A stretch of DNA of 28,949 bases from Deltaproteobacteria bacterium (lineage in GTDB: Bacteria > Desulfobacterota > DSM-4660 > Desulfatiglandales > HGW-15): the NCBI GenBank assembly GCA_019308985.1, contig JAFDHB010000025.1, forward strand, positions 1-28,949. The letters are read 5' to 3'. A model generated the notes under the pieces. The model worked only from the letters and a program-made list of their open reading frames with translations. It was not told where the DNA came from and made no database searches. Of this stretch, positions 15,786 to 23,683 are shown piece after piece; positions within the stretch are counted from its first letter, which is position 1, and every line of letters begins with the position of its first letter. A program made the translations under genes and the position numbers.

Positions 15786-16181
15786 TCAATTGTTCTCCCC
15801 CTCTCGGCGAGGTTCTTCTCCGAGAAGCTCCAGGATTGCCCCCTGAAGTTCTTCCAGGTCAAAGGGTTTGCTGAATACCCTGAAGGCGCCGAATCCTTCG
15901 GCGACCTCCAGATAGAGGTGAGGACCCAACCGGCCCCCACCTGAAATGGCAATGATCTTTACATCAGGAAATTCCCGTCGAAGGTCCAGTATGGTCTCGA
16001 GCCCTTCTTTTCTGGGCATTATGATATCTGTGATAACGAGATCCGCAGGTTTCTTACGGTACAACCTCAGTCCTTCCAACCCATCTGAGGCCTCTTCTAC
16101 ATCGTGTCCCTCTCTCTCGAGTAGCTTGCGAAGAACTTTCCTGATTTTAGGGTCATCCTCTATGACAAGTATGCGACTCAT
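15786..16181 (-). CDS. Single-domain response regulator
   Basis: This 131-residue receiver-only protein has acidic pocket IEDD (residues 7-10), phospho-acceptor Asp52 in ITDIIMP, Ser80 in AISGGG and Lys105 in FSKPFD. The segment between the beta-4 strand and the Lys is slightly longer than in CheY (GGGRLGPHLYLEVAEGFGA), a form often seen next to hybrid kinases. AAGGAG lies 11 nt before the ATG. There is a short acidic/basic tail (EEPRREGENN) and no DNA-binding domain. It is co-directional with the receiver gene at 15348-15716 and the kinase at 16665-19148; together they look like one signalling cluster. Confidence 0.9.
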   Translation of the reverse strand: MSRILVIEDDPKIRKVLRKLLEREGHDVEEASDGLEGLRLYRKKPADLVITDIIMPRKEGLETILDLRREFPDVKIIAISGGGRLGPHLYLEVAEGFGAFRVFSKPFDLEELQGAILELLGEEPRREGENN

Positions 16182-16288
16182 TTTCTATTCACTCCTTCCT
16201 AGGGGGCCAAAACCCCATAAGTCGACTTTACGATGATTGGTGAGCGGCCCCCCCCTTTCTTTCTTGCCTGCTCAACAAAATCGGGGTC

Positions 16289-16616
16289 TCAGAAGGCATT
16301 TTGGGCTTCCTGAAGGACCTGCAAGAAGTCCGCATTTATGGCAATCTCAGCACCATCAGGGTCACCTTCTCTCCGGTTATGATTATCACCTCACAGGCGG
16401 GGAGGCCGTATTTCGAATCCTGGGGAGGGCATCCAGGCCGTTCCCGTCAGGAAATTGTACATCCAGGAAGACAAGATCAAATGTCCTGGAAGAAACCTGT
16501 TCTATGCCCTCCCTGAGACTGAGGGCGCAAGACGCATTGTGACCCATTTGATTGACATAACGACTTGAGGTCTTACACAACATTTCATCGTCATCAATTA
16601 TCAGGACTTCAGCCAT
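16289..16616 (-). pseudogene. Frameshifted response-regulator receiver relic (NtrC-type N-terminus)
   Basis: The first 76 codons give a normal receiver start: MAEVLIIDDDE, then LVFLDVQFPDGNGLDALPRIR with the phospho-Asp. The frame ends early after TASPPVR. Shifting frame recovers EVIIITGE near 16375, and a second shift recovers EGDPDGAEIAINA, the normal continuation of receivers fused to sigma-54 activators. That frame then stops at 16289. Two frameshifts plus loss of the Lys and everything downstream indicate a decayed gene rather than a short protein. The ancestor was probably an NtrC-type activator partnered with the hybrid kinase directly upstream. Confidence 0.75.
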
Positions 16617-16664
16617 TCAAATCCCCCTTTAACTGTCGGTTTCTAGCTCATATTCCGAGGTAAA

Positions 16665-19148
16665 TCAGCTCTCGTGACCATGATCAAGCACATGGCGTAT
16701 CTTCCGGGCAAGGATTTCCGGTGAAAACGGTTTCTCTATAAGGATTACCCTTTCTTCCAGGACCCCATCACGAAGAAGAGCGTTGTTCGTATAACCCGAC
16801 ATATATATTGCTTTCAGTTCAGGGCGCACGGCCATGAGCCGCTCTGCAAGATCTCTGCCTCCCATACCTGGCATTATCACATCTGTTAGTAAGAGATGAA
16901 TGGGTTTGTTTTTGCATTCCTCATTGATCATCAATGCCTCTTTACCGTTTTTCGCAGCCAGTACGTTGTACCCATAACGCTGTAAGAAGTTTTTCGCCAT
17001 TTTCCTGACCATGTCATCATCTTCAACCAGCAGAATCGTCTCAGTGCCCTTGTGATCCTTACTGTCTGATTTATCTATGGTTTCTTCTTGTTCTTCCGAG
17101 GGTATTTCTGGTTTGGGCAGGTAGATCTTGAAAGTAGAACCTTTCCCAGGATCGCTATTGATCCGGATGAACCCTCTGCTCTGCTTGATAATGCCGTGTA
17201 CCATTGAAAGCCCTAACCCTGTCCCCTTATCCACATCCTTGGTTGTGAAAAAGGGTTCGAAGACACGGGACATGGTCTTTTTGTCCATGCCGATTCCGGT
17301 ATCCCTTATGGTAAGCAAGACATATGAACTGGGTGTTTCCTGCTGGCCAGTGGATTGAAAATTCTCCGGATTCAATTCAACATTTCTGGTCTCAATGGAT
17401 AGCTTTCCGCCCTGGGGCATGGCGTCCCTCGCATTTACCACCAGGTTGATGATCACTTGCTCCAACTGTCCTGGATCAATGTAGACGCACCACAGATCAG
17501 GAGCAAGGATTGTCGTCATGTCAATATCTTCCCTGATAAGGCGCCGGAGCATCCCTAGTATACTTGTTAACAGTTCATTTATATTTACTCTTTGGGGTTG
17601 GAGGATCTGTTTTCGGCTGAATGCAAGAAGCTGCTGTACAAGGGAGGCAGCTTTTGTCCCTGCCTCCTTGATTTCTTTGAGCTCCTCGAACACAGTGTGT
17701 CCGGTGTTGATTTCCGACAGGGCAAGGTCAACATTGCCCAGAATGGTGGTAAGGAGGTTATTGAAGTCGTGGGCAATTCCTCCCGCAAGGGTGCCGACAG
17801 CTTCCATCTTCTGAGATTGATGAACGCGTTCCTCCATCATCCGATGTTGTGTCATGTCTGCAAAGGATCCCCTCCAGCCATGCAGTCGTCCATCTTGGTA
17901 AAAAGGGCGGCAAGAGATCCGAACCCAAATGGGACTGCCTGACTTGGACATAAGACGGTATTCGTACGACTCGATTTCCCCTTTGAGGGAACGGCGAAAG
18001 TGCTCTTTCAAGGCCTTTATGTCTTCCTTGTGAACAAAATAAGTGTAATGCCTGCCGATAATTTCCGACGGCAGATAGCCTGTCAAAGACTCCACGACAG
18101 GGCTAATATAGGTCACAGTACCTTTATCATCAGTCACGAAAATGACTTCGTCTATGTTTTCCACCATAAAGCAGTATTTTTCCTCTGACTGCCTAAGGTC
18201 GTCCACCACCTTCCTGTAATTAACTGCCATCGCCAGAAGCTCTGCAATGGTATTGAGAAAGTGAAGGTCGTCCTGGAAGAATATACGCTTCCGCTTGCAG
18301 TGAACACCAAGGATTCCGAATGGTTCATCAGGGTCTCCTATTATGGTGGAAAAGCCGCTTACCACCCCGCGGCTGTGTAAAACCTCAGAGCCGGAAAACC
18401 TTGTCTCGGTCCTCATATTCTCAACAAAAACGGGTTTCTTGGAAAGCAGGCAAAAGCCCGCCTGGGTGTTCATGGCTTTCATGACTGTCTTTTTCCCAAT
18501 GAACCCGTCCTCATTGCATGAGCTCCAGCGCAAAAGCAAAGTCTCTTGATCAGGGAGTAGTTCCAGTATATCCACATAATCCACTGAGATTGTCTGGGCC
18601 ACGAGATTGCATGCGTCGCCAAAAAAGTCTGAAAGGTCACTGCATTCCAATGCAAGCCTTCCCAGTCTTGCAAGTATCTCATCCTTCCGCCACTTGGATT
18701 CCAATTCATCCCTGGCCCTTTTTTCTTCTGTGACATCCCTTCCCGCTCCTATAACTGAGGAGATTTTCTTATTCTCAGCAATCTCCGATCTAAAGGCCCA
18801 TTCAAACCACCTCCACCCGCCCTTTACAGGAATCCTCAGTTCCACATGGCAGTTGTAAGGGGGTCGATAGAGGTTCTTCATCTCCTTTCTTGCGTTTTCC
18901 CGGTCATCCTCATGTACTAATGTGATAAAAGAGTTGCCCCGCAGGTCTTCACCTTTTTTCCCTAATAGTCTTGAAAACGATTGGCTGGCAGACAAGACCC
19001 TCAATTCAGTGTCCAACTTAAGGGCGATTTCTCCATGAATGGCCAGCAACAGACGTTGATGCTCCGCAGCCTCTCTTAGGGACTCTATCTCTTCTTCAAG
19101 TTTCCTGACTTTTTCCTTCAGTTCTGAATAAGAAGGCTTTCTGTACAT
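16665..19148 (-). CDS. Cytosolic hybrid histidine kinase (PAS-GAF-PAS-HisKA-HATPase-REC)
   Basis: This is an 827-residue soluble sensor kinase with no membrane segment. Domains in order: a coiled coil (5-30), PAS (about 30-145, ending GAGRDVTEEK), a GAF-like domain (about 155-315), PAS (about 322-435, ending GSFADMTQHR), HisKA with phospho-acceptor His460 in GGIAHDFNNLL, HATPase (about 555-680; N box NLVVNARDAMP, G boxes DTGIGM and GTGLGLSMV), and a C-terminal receiver (about 703-825) with Asp756 in LTDVIMPGMGG and Lys806 in IEKPFS. All catalytic residues are present. The ligand is unknown. It should feed phosphate through its own receiver to the stand-alone regulators downstream. The ATG at 19148 has no strong ribosome-binding site. 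The gene is preceded by an AT-rich region with an 18-bp palindrome. Confidence 0.93.
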   Translation of the reverse strand: MYRKPSYSELKEKVRKLEEEIESLREAAEHQRLLLAIHGEIALKLDTELRVLSASQSFSRLLGKKGEDLRGNSFITLVHEDDRENARKEMKNLYRPPYNCHVELRIPVKGGWRWFEWAFRSEIAENKKISSVIGAGRDVTEEKRARDELESKWRKDEILARLGRLALECSDLSDFFGDACNLVAQTISVDYVDILELLPDQETLLLRWSSCNEDGFIGKKTVMKAMNTQAGFCLLSKKPVFVENMRTETRFSGSEVLHSRGVVSGFSTIIGDPDEPFGILGVHCKRKRIFFQDDLHFLNTIAELLAMAVNYRKVVDDLRQSEEKYCFMVENIDEVIFVTDDKGTVTYISPVVESLTGYLPSEIIGRHYTYFVHKEDIKALKEHFRRSLKGEIESYEYRLMSKSGSPIWVRISCRPFYQDGRLHGWRGSFADMTQHRMMEERVHQSQKMEAVGTLAGGIAHDFNNLLTTILGNVDLALSEINTGHTVFEELKEIKEAGTKAASLVQQLLAFSRKQILQPQRVNINELLTSILGMLRRLIREDIDMTTILAPDLWCVYIDPGQLEQVIINLVVNARDAMPQGGKLSIETRNVELNPENFQSTGQQETPSSYVLLTIRDTGIGMDKKTMSRVFEPFFTTKDVDKGTGLGLSMVHGIIKQSRGFIRINSDPGKGSTFKIYLPKPEIPSEEQEETIDKSDSKDHKGTETILLVEDDDMVRKMAKNFLQRYGYNVLAAKNGKEALMINEECKNKPIHLLLTDVIMPGMGGRDLAERLMAVRPELKAIYMSGYTNNALLRDGVLEERVILIEKPFSPEILARKIRHVLDHGHES

Positions 19149-19253
19149 TCATTAGCCCCAAGAGACAAAGAGGAATGGAGTATTCATAGAGTTTCCAGGA
19201 TTTCCCAACTCTCCCAAAGGAGTTGTAAAAGCCCAAAACAGGAATTATGAAAT

Positions 19254-19271
19254 CTAATTATATATAATTAG
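19254..19271. promoter_or_regulatory. 18-bp perfect AT-rich palindrome upstream of the hybrid kinase
   Basis: CTAATTATATATAATTAG is perfectly self-complementary over 18 bases, 106 bases upstream of the kinase start. It fits an operator for a dimeric regulator or an AT-rich promoter element. A second dyad, GCATAGTGCA with TGCACGCTATG, lies at 19364-19390. Confidence 0.4.
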
Positions 19272-19488
19272 CAAATAATTGCAAGGATATTTTCGTCCCT
19301 CACCAAATGCTCGAGCAAGAATAAGTGAGGAAAAGCTTCTGTTCTTACTGTATTCATTTCTCTGCATAGTGCAAAAAAGTGCACGCTATGGTGTGTAATT
19401 GTGTATAGTAAAGACGACGTTTAATCCTATGTTATTGCAGCCCCCCTATAACTAATTAATAATTAAAGGAAACTATTTTGTCATAGAA

Positions 19489-19505
19489 TTGGCATTGTTC
19501 TTGCT
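19489..19505 (+). promoter_or_regulatory. Sigma-54-type (-24/-12) promoter
   Basis: TTGGCATTGTTCTTGCT has the GG (19491-19492) and GC (19503-19504) dinucleotides exactly ten bases apart and matches the TGGCAY-N5-TTGCT consensus well. It points to the + strand, with a start near 19516. The nearest annotated + strand gene is more than 1.4 kb away beyond an intrinsic terminator, so it seems to serve the unit at 19516-19892. Confidence 0.65.
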
Positions 19506-19515
19506 TATAGAAATA

Positions 19516-19892
19516 AAAGATGCTAGACGGGATTCGGAGATCGAGAGTAGAGATGCTGGAATCATTCGTCAAAAAATCGGGAAATATCACTAATGATTTA
19601 AGACTTCTCGGCTGTACGTGCATCTTCGCTTCGGTAGGCTCCTCAAAACACAGAAAAGAGGTTCACACCGGGGAAAAAACGGCATTTCGGGAAGTCTTAC
19701 AAAATTGTCCATGGGGGAAGGCACGTTGCTTTCTCCTGGTCTAGGGCCCAGTTGACTTGTTAACTATCAGCCTGACTTAAAAGAGACAATTTTGGTAAAC
19801 GTAGAAACAGGATAATTCAGAACCAAGAAGACTGATCCGATTTACCACCTCGAGGCAGGGTCCAGAAAGTTACGGGCCCTGCCGTCTTTTTG
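19516..19892 (+). ncRNA. Candidate sigma-54-dependent small RNA (about 375 nt)
   Basis: This region is bounded by a sigma-54-type promoter and a strong intrinsic terminator on the same strand. AAGACTTCTCG at 19600-19610 is complementary to CGGGAAGTCTT at 19688-19698 (one G-U pair), enclosing 77 bases that contain a smaller CCTC/GAGG stem, so a structured domain is likely. The only open frame (19520-19744, 74 residues) would begin about four bases after the predicted start, has no ribosome-binding site and resembles no protein I know. I therefore favour a non-coding RNA. No known RNA family is recognised; a small leaderless peptide remains possible. Confidence 0.45.
19854..19892 (+). terminator. 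Strong intrinsic terminator on the + strand
   Basis: GGCAGGGTCC at 19854-19863 pairs over ten bases (one G-U) with GGGCCCTGCC at 19874-19883, followed by GTCTTTTTG. The T-run is on the + strand only, so it ends a + strand transcript and does not serve the - strand protease gene whose stop is just beyond it. Confidence 0.85.
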
Positions 19893-19919
19893 TCCGGGGA
19901 CAGGGCGGTCAGGATCAGG

Positions 19920-20597
19920 TTAGATTAAACCGACCAGGGAAGCAGGGATAAGATGGAACACCCTGTAAAGGAATCTAACCGGACCCATGATAATGCCGGA
20001 GAGGGCCCCTGAGGCGAGTAATATCATGATCAGGACAAACCCGTACCGTTCAAGCATCAAATAGTGGGCGGCATATTTGTTGGGCAGTAACCCCATCAGT
20101 ACCTTACTACCATCCAAGGGAGGGATAGGGACCAGATTGAATGAGCCAAGGATCAGATTTATGAGTATCAGCGCATGGGCCAGTTGGAGGAGCGAGATAT
20201 AGATTAGGCCAGGGAGGGCGGAGAGAAATTTCTGAGCAAATACGAAGAGAAAAGACGCCGCAAATGCCATTGTGAAATTTGACAGAGGACCGGCCAGTGC
20301 CACCATCATCGTCCCCTTCTTGATATCAACCTTTGGGTTGAATAGGTAGGGATTGAAGGGGACCGGCTTCGCCCATCCAAAGACAGGTCCGCCCAATATG
20401 ATCATGATGAGTGGCAAGATAATTGTACCTACCGGGTCTATATGGGGCAGGGGGTTGAGCGTCAGGCGCCCCATTGTCTTGGCAGTCCTGTCCCCGAGTC
20501 TATAGGCCATCCATCCGTGGGATACCTCATGAATAACTATGGAAAACAATACGGGCACCGCCCATATGCTTATCTTGAGAAGAATGTTCATGCCCAT
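19920..20597 (-). CDS. Site-2 protease family (M50B) membrane metalloprotease
   Basis: This 225-residue polytopic membrane protein has about five to six hydrophobic segments. The zinc site is HEVSH (His23, Glu24, His27) in the first membrane segment, and the third ligand is Asp162 in NLVPIPPLDGSK. The segment GGPVFGWAKPVPFNP is characteristic of the small rhomboid-sized M50B group without PDZ or CBS domains. It should cleave substrates within the membrane; targets are unknown. ATG 20591 (two codons in) is an equally possible start, with a GGGAAAAG-like site upstream. The gene stands alone, with a + strand terminator at its 3' side and a divergent AmmeMemoRadiSam B gene upstream. Confidence 0.9.
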   Translation of the reverse strand: MGMNILLKISIWAVPVLFSIVIHEVSHGWMAYRLGDRTAKTMGRLTLNPLPHIDPVGTIILPLIMIILGGPVFGWAKPVPFNPYLFNPKVDIKKGTMMVALAGPLSNFTMAFAASFLFVFAQKFLSALPGLIYISLLQLAHALILINLILGSFNLVPIPPLDGSKVLMGLLPNKYAAHYLMLERYGFVLIMILLASGALSGIIMGPVRFLYRVFHLIPASLVGLI

Positions 20598-20759
20598 AAT
20601 TTTTCTTTTCCCTGCTGGATCACCGCTTCCGTCCTTGGTTTTGAGAGCCCCCTCAAAAGATCTCCGGCTCCTAAGTCAAGACACGATACCTGCCCTTCTC
20701 TCCTAGTCCTAGAGAGCGCACCTCGGTAGGCAAAGAGGCTTCCCGTACGTTTTCATTAT

Positions 20760-20787
20760 TTCACAAACTGCGAAAATAATATATAGT
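20760..20787 (+). promoter_or_regulatory. Sigma-70-type promoter for the AmmeMemoRadiSam B gene
   Basis: TTCACA (20760-20765) and TATAGT (20782-20787) are separated by 16 bases, a close match to the vegetative consensus. A start near 20794 would give a leader of about 200 bases before ATG 20994. Confidence 0.5.
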
Positions 20788-20821
20788 AATATTTGAAAGT
20801 GATCAAAACAAGCTTTCCCAT

Positions 20822-20869
20822 AGGTGAGAGCGGGTTTCTTTTCGCGGCTCACCTCTTCCATCGTGGAAG
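20822..20869 (+). promoter_or_regulatory. Tandem perfect hairpins in the leader of the AmmeMemoRadiSam B gene
   Basis: AGGTGAG (20822-20828) pairs perfectly with CTCACCT (20848-20854), with a possible inner GCG/CGC stem. It is followed at once by CTTCCA-TCG-TGGAAG (20855-20869). A further GGACC/GGTCC pair lies nearer the gene. Two adjacent perfect stems in a long leader suggest a cis-acting RNA element or operators. I recognise no known riboswitch consensus. Apart from this and the promoter, 20598-20993 shows no gene. Confidence 0.45.
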
Positions 20870-20993
20870 GCGGGGAATAACAGCACGTTAATGGAGCGGA
20901 GGTCTACCAAGCGGACCCGTCTGTTTTGTCAATGGTGGTCCGGAATCTAGCTCGATTTTCTTCAAGGACTCACATGCCATGGGAGGACGAAAA

Positions 20994-21848
20994 ATGAACG
21001 TAAGAAGAGCTGATTTTGCCGGAAGCTGGTACCCGGGGAATAGGAATGACTGCCTCCGGGCGATCGAGGAATTCCGCAGAAAAAGTGTCCCTTGCCCTTC
21101 CTCGGATCGGGGACCGGTGGGGGGTATAGTACCCCATGCCGGATGGTATTATTCGGGAAGTATCGCCTGCAACGTTATACAGTGTTTGCAGGCAGGGATG
21201 TCAGCGGACACAGTAATTATCTTTGGAAGGCACCTCCCTCCTGGAGGCGATAACTTCATAATCAGGGAGGGAATGTGGGCGACACCGCTTGGTGAGCTGG
21301 AGATCGATACCGAACTGGCTGATAGGTTGATTGATGAATTCACCTTCAATGTGGAAAGTGATGCGCGATATGAGCCCGACAATACTATAGAACTTCAATT
21401 ACCATTCGTGAAGTTCTTCTTTCCGGAGGTGCGGATACTTCCCGTTGGAGTTCCGCCATCGAAAAATTCCCTGAGGATCGGCGAAAGGGTTGTGGAGATA
21501 GCTTCGGCCTTGGAAAAGATCATCATCGTATTGGGCTCTACAGACCTCACCCATTACGGGTATAACTACGGTTACAGTCCTAAGGGTACGGGGCAAAAGG
21601 CCGTAGAATGGGTCAAGAACGAAAATGACAAAAGGATCGTGGAGCTGATGGTAGAAATGGATGCTGAGGGGGTTATCCGGGAATCAGCCAGGAACCTCAA
21701 CGCATGTTGTTCCGGTGCCGCCGCAACTGCCATGGAGGCAGCGAGAAGACTGGGCGCGAAAAAGGGACACAAGTTGAGGTACTATACGAGCTACGATGTG
21801 AGGCCTGATGACAGTTTCGTGGGATATGTTGGGATAGTATTCTCCTAG
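20994..21848 (+). CDS. amrB: AmmeMemoRadiSam system protein B (MEMO1 family)
   Basis: This 284-residue protein of the MEMO1/AmmeMemoRadiSam B family has an extradiol-dioxygenase-like fold. Landmarks: the start RRADFAGSWYPG, then GGIVPHAGWYYSG with the metal-type His, the central LQLPFVKFFFP, GSTDLTHYGYNYGY and the C-terminal YYTSYDVRPDDSFVGYVGIVF. The frame is open from 20979, but GGGAGGAC lies directly before ATG 20994. The family is usually found beside system protein A (AMMECR1-like) and a radical SAM protein; neither is in this window, so it is a solo copy here. Its biochemical role is not established. It has a long structured leader and is followed 76 bases later by a histidine kinase gene. 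Confidence 0.88.
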   Translation: MNVRRADFAGSWYPGNRNDCLRAIEEFRRKSVPCPSSDRGPVGGIVPHAGWYYSGSIACNVIQCLQAGMSADTVIIFGRHLPPGGDNFIIREGMWATPLGELEIDTELADRLIDEFTFNVESDARYEPDNTIELQLPFVKFFFPEVRILPVGVPPSKNSLRIGERVVEIASALEKIIIVLGSTDLTHYGYNYGYSPKGTGQKAVEWVKNENDKRIVELMVEMDAEGVIRESARNLNACCSGAAATAMEAARRLGAKKGHKLRYYTSYDVRPDDSFVGYVGIVFS

Positions 21849-21875
21849 GAGCAGGATACTGAAGGGGTCAAACCT

Positions 21876-21899
21876 ATGAGACCTTCAAGTAGGTCTCAT
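21876..21899 (+). promoter_or_regulatory. Perfect 9-bp hairpin between amrB and the kinase gene
   Basis: ATGAGACCT (21876-21884) pairs perfectly with AGGTCTCAT (21891-21899) around a 6-nt loop. No T-run follows, so it is not a classical terminator. It may be an operator or a processing/attenuation stem ahead of the kinase gene. Confidence 0.4.
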
Positions 21900-21924
21900 T
21901 ACGATGGAAGTTTAGGGGTGCGGG

Positions 21925-22665
21925 ATGCGTAAGCAAAGGATAAAATTTGATTTCCTTGTCCATGATCTCAAGGTGCCGCTCGCGGTGATAGAAGCAGGTA
22001 TCACTGCACTCATTCAAAAGCCTGAAAAATATGGTCCCCTTACAGAGAAGCAATTGAAGGTCCTTGAGAGGGTGTTAAGGAATACCATCATAACCCGCTC
22101 GTTGGTAAATGATGCGCTGGAAATAGGTAGGTCCAGTGAGGGTATTATCAACAAGACCGCCTTCTGCTTGGCGGATTTTGTCAAAGACGCCCTTGTGGAG
22201 GTCTTTGATTTGACGGACCACGAGATCGCGGACCAGGTGAGAAGGAGTGCCGGACTGACCGAATTGAAAAGGACTCTGTCCAAGAAGAAGGTCCTCCTTG
22301 ACATGGACGAGGGGTTGTGGAATCAGAAGGTTTGCATGGACGAGAATAAGCTGAAACAGATCGTAAGAAACCTCCTGAGTAATGCCTTGAAGTACAGGAA
22401 GGAGATAGTAGAGCTGAGAATAGGGAGGAAAGGCGGGTCCTTGATTTTGACCGTCAAGGACGATGGAGAGGGGATTCCGGCTGACTTTCACAAAAAGATT
22501 TTTGAATGCTATTTTCAGATGGACATGCAGGAGGAGTACTGCGTTAGGGGACATGGCCTCGGCCTAGCCGGCGTCATGGTCTTGGTGGAAGACATGGGAG
22601 GGAAACTCATCCTGGAGAGTGATGTGGGAAAAGGGGCCACTTTCTCAGTAGTGCTTCCAGAATAG
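21925..22665 (+). CDS. Sensorless soluble histidine kinase
   Basis: This 246-residue protein consists almost only of a histidine kinase transmitter. The dimerisation helix starts at once with DFLVHDLKVPLAVIEAG (phospho-acceptor His13). The ATPase has the N box LKQIVRNLLSNALKY, G1 DDGEGIP, a GHGLGLAGVMVLVEDMGG G2 region and the end GATFSVVLPE. There is no sensory, PAS or membrane part, so input must come from another protein. A segment of about 50 residues (about 80-130, FVKDALVEVFDLTDHEIADQ...) between the helices and the ATPase is longer than usual. A convergent response regulator ends 7 bases away and is the obvious partner. GGGGTGCGGG upstream gives a modest ribosome-binding site. Confidence 0.88.
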   Translation: MRKQRIKFDFLVHDLKVPLAVIEAGITALIQKPEKYGPLTEKQLKVLERVLRNTIITRSLVNDALEIGRSSEGIINKTAFCLADFVKDALVEVFDLTDHEIADQVRRSAGLTELKRTLSKKKVLLDMDEGLWNQKVCMDENKLKQIVRNLLSNALKYRKEIVELRIGRKGGSLILTVKDDGEGIPADFHKKIFECYFQMDMQEEYCVRGHGLGLAGVMVLVEDMGGKLILESDVGKGATFSVVLPE

Positions 22666-22672
22666 GGGGAAT

Positions 22673-23197
22673 CTATAGCATTTCTTCTATCTCTTCTCTT
22701 GTTATCAGGTTTTTTCTGTCAAACTCATCCCAGAATTCCCTGTGCTTGTCCCTCCAGTTTGGTCCGAATTTTCTGTCAAAGAAGGGCCTGAGCCTGGCAA
22801 ACCACCACCCGTGCTTGTCACCACCCTTTTCATGAGCGATGATAAGATCGCGGAGTATGGTTTCTATTTCCAGGATCTTATCCTTTGGAACGTAAGAGTG
22901 GGCCCCTTCCTTGATAGATCTGACCAGATGATCAGGACTCAGGGCATGGGCAGTGAGCATTATGACCGGGATATTACTTTTGGTCGCTAACTTGAGCAAA
23001 TCGTAGCCCTTGACGCCCATAATATCAAAGATTGCTGCATCGTAGGGGTTTTTCTCGAGGAATTTCTTTCCTGTTTCAAAGCTTGGAGCAGTGTCGATGA
23101 GGCACATGTCAAGGAGCTCTTCGATGGTCTCAAGGATATCCTGCTCGTCATCAACGATCAGTATCCTTTTGTCCTTAAGGACGTCTTCATCTGTCAT
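22673..23197 (-). CDS. Response regulator with short C-terminal extension
   Basis: This 174-residue protein has a receiver domain (about 10-125) with acidic pocket VDDEQD, phospho-acceptor Asp58 in AIFDIMGVKGYDLL, Thr82 in MLTAHA and Lys in VPKDKILE. The DIMGVKGYDLL form differs from the usual D-x-x-MP. A C-terminal segment of about 45 residues is rich in aromatics and charges (GWWFARLRPFFDRKFGPNWRDKHREFW) and has no helix-turn-helix, so the output is probably protein interaction. It is convergent with the soluble kinase gene (stops 7 bases apart) and divergent from the CooT operon. Confidence 0.88.
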   Translation of the reverse strand: MTDEDVLKDKRILIVDDEQDILETIEELLDMCLIDTAPSFETGKKFLEKNPYDAAIFDIMGVKGYDLLKLATKSNIPVIMLTAHALSPDHLVRSIKEGAHSYVPKDKILEIETILRDLIIAHEKGGDKHGWWFARLRPFFDRKFGPNWRDKHREFWDEFDRKNLITREEIEEML

Positions 23198-23362
23198 GAT
23201 ATTCGCTCCCGGGGAGGATGTACGGAAATACTATTCTGATACAAGCAGATAGTCAATTCCTAAATCAATTCGGATTTCATGCAAGGGAGACGCCTGTTCT
23301 TATGATCCCAGTCGAATCCCCGTGAGAGCTTGTAATGTGTGCGTGGTTCTGGTATAAGGACA

Positions 23363-23668
23363 ATGGACAAAGAGGAGGATTGTCGCTTGCAACCGGGGCT
23401 TGGTGGTAAGCGCCCTCCCGGATATTATGTGCTGGAAATACCCATTCGAGGTTCACTTGATATGGAGATGATTGAAAAGGCAAGGATTAGGTTGCGACAC
23501 TGGATAGAGCACAATTCCCATCACATCGAGGACTACGAGGTATTTGCCAAAGAACTGGAGGGAGCAGGAAAGAGGGAAAGCGCTGGATATATAAGGGAAA
23601 TGATACGACTGGCGGAAAAGAGCAATGAAGTATTGAGAAATGCGCTGGATTCTCTTACAAGAGGATAG
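23363..23668 (+). CDS. Small His-rich helical protein preceding cooT (DUF8180-like)
   Basis: This 101-residue protein is not firmly assigned. After a short beta-like segment (PGYYVLEIPIRG) come two or three helices carrying RLRHWIEHNSHHIEDYEVFAKELE, where His residues are spaced as in a metal-binding four-helix bundle. I recall similar small proteins (DUF8180-like) beside CooT nickel proteins, which fits the next gene. Role in nickel or other metal handling is therefore an inference. A GTG at 23339 could add eight residues; ATG 23363 has AAGGA very close. It is the first gene of an apparent three-gene operon with cooT (15-base gap) and a Sir2 gene. Confidence 0.7.
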   Translation: MDKEEDCRLQPGLGGKRPPGYYVLEIPIRGSLDMEMIEKARIRLRHWIEHNSHHIEDYEVFAKELEGAGKRESAGYIREMIRLAEKSNEVLRNALDSLTRG

Positions 23669-23683
23669 AAGGAGATTTGAGGA

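Noticed and set aside
16244..16254. C-rich run near the response-regulator relic as a phase-variable tract
   Set aside because: It lies outside any intact gene, after the relic's last stop, so slippage would have no coding effect.
19520..19744. 74-residue open frame after the sigma-54 promoter
   Set aside because: No ribosome-binding site, start almost at the predicted transcription start, unusual composition; better explained as part of a non-coding transcript.
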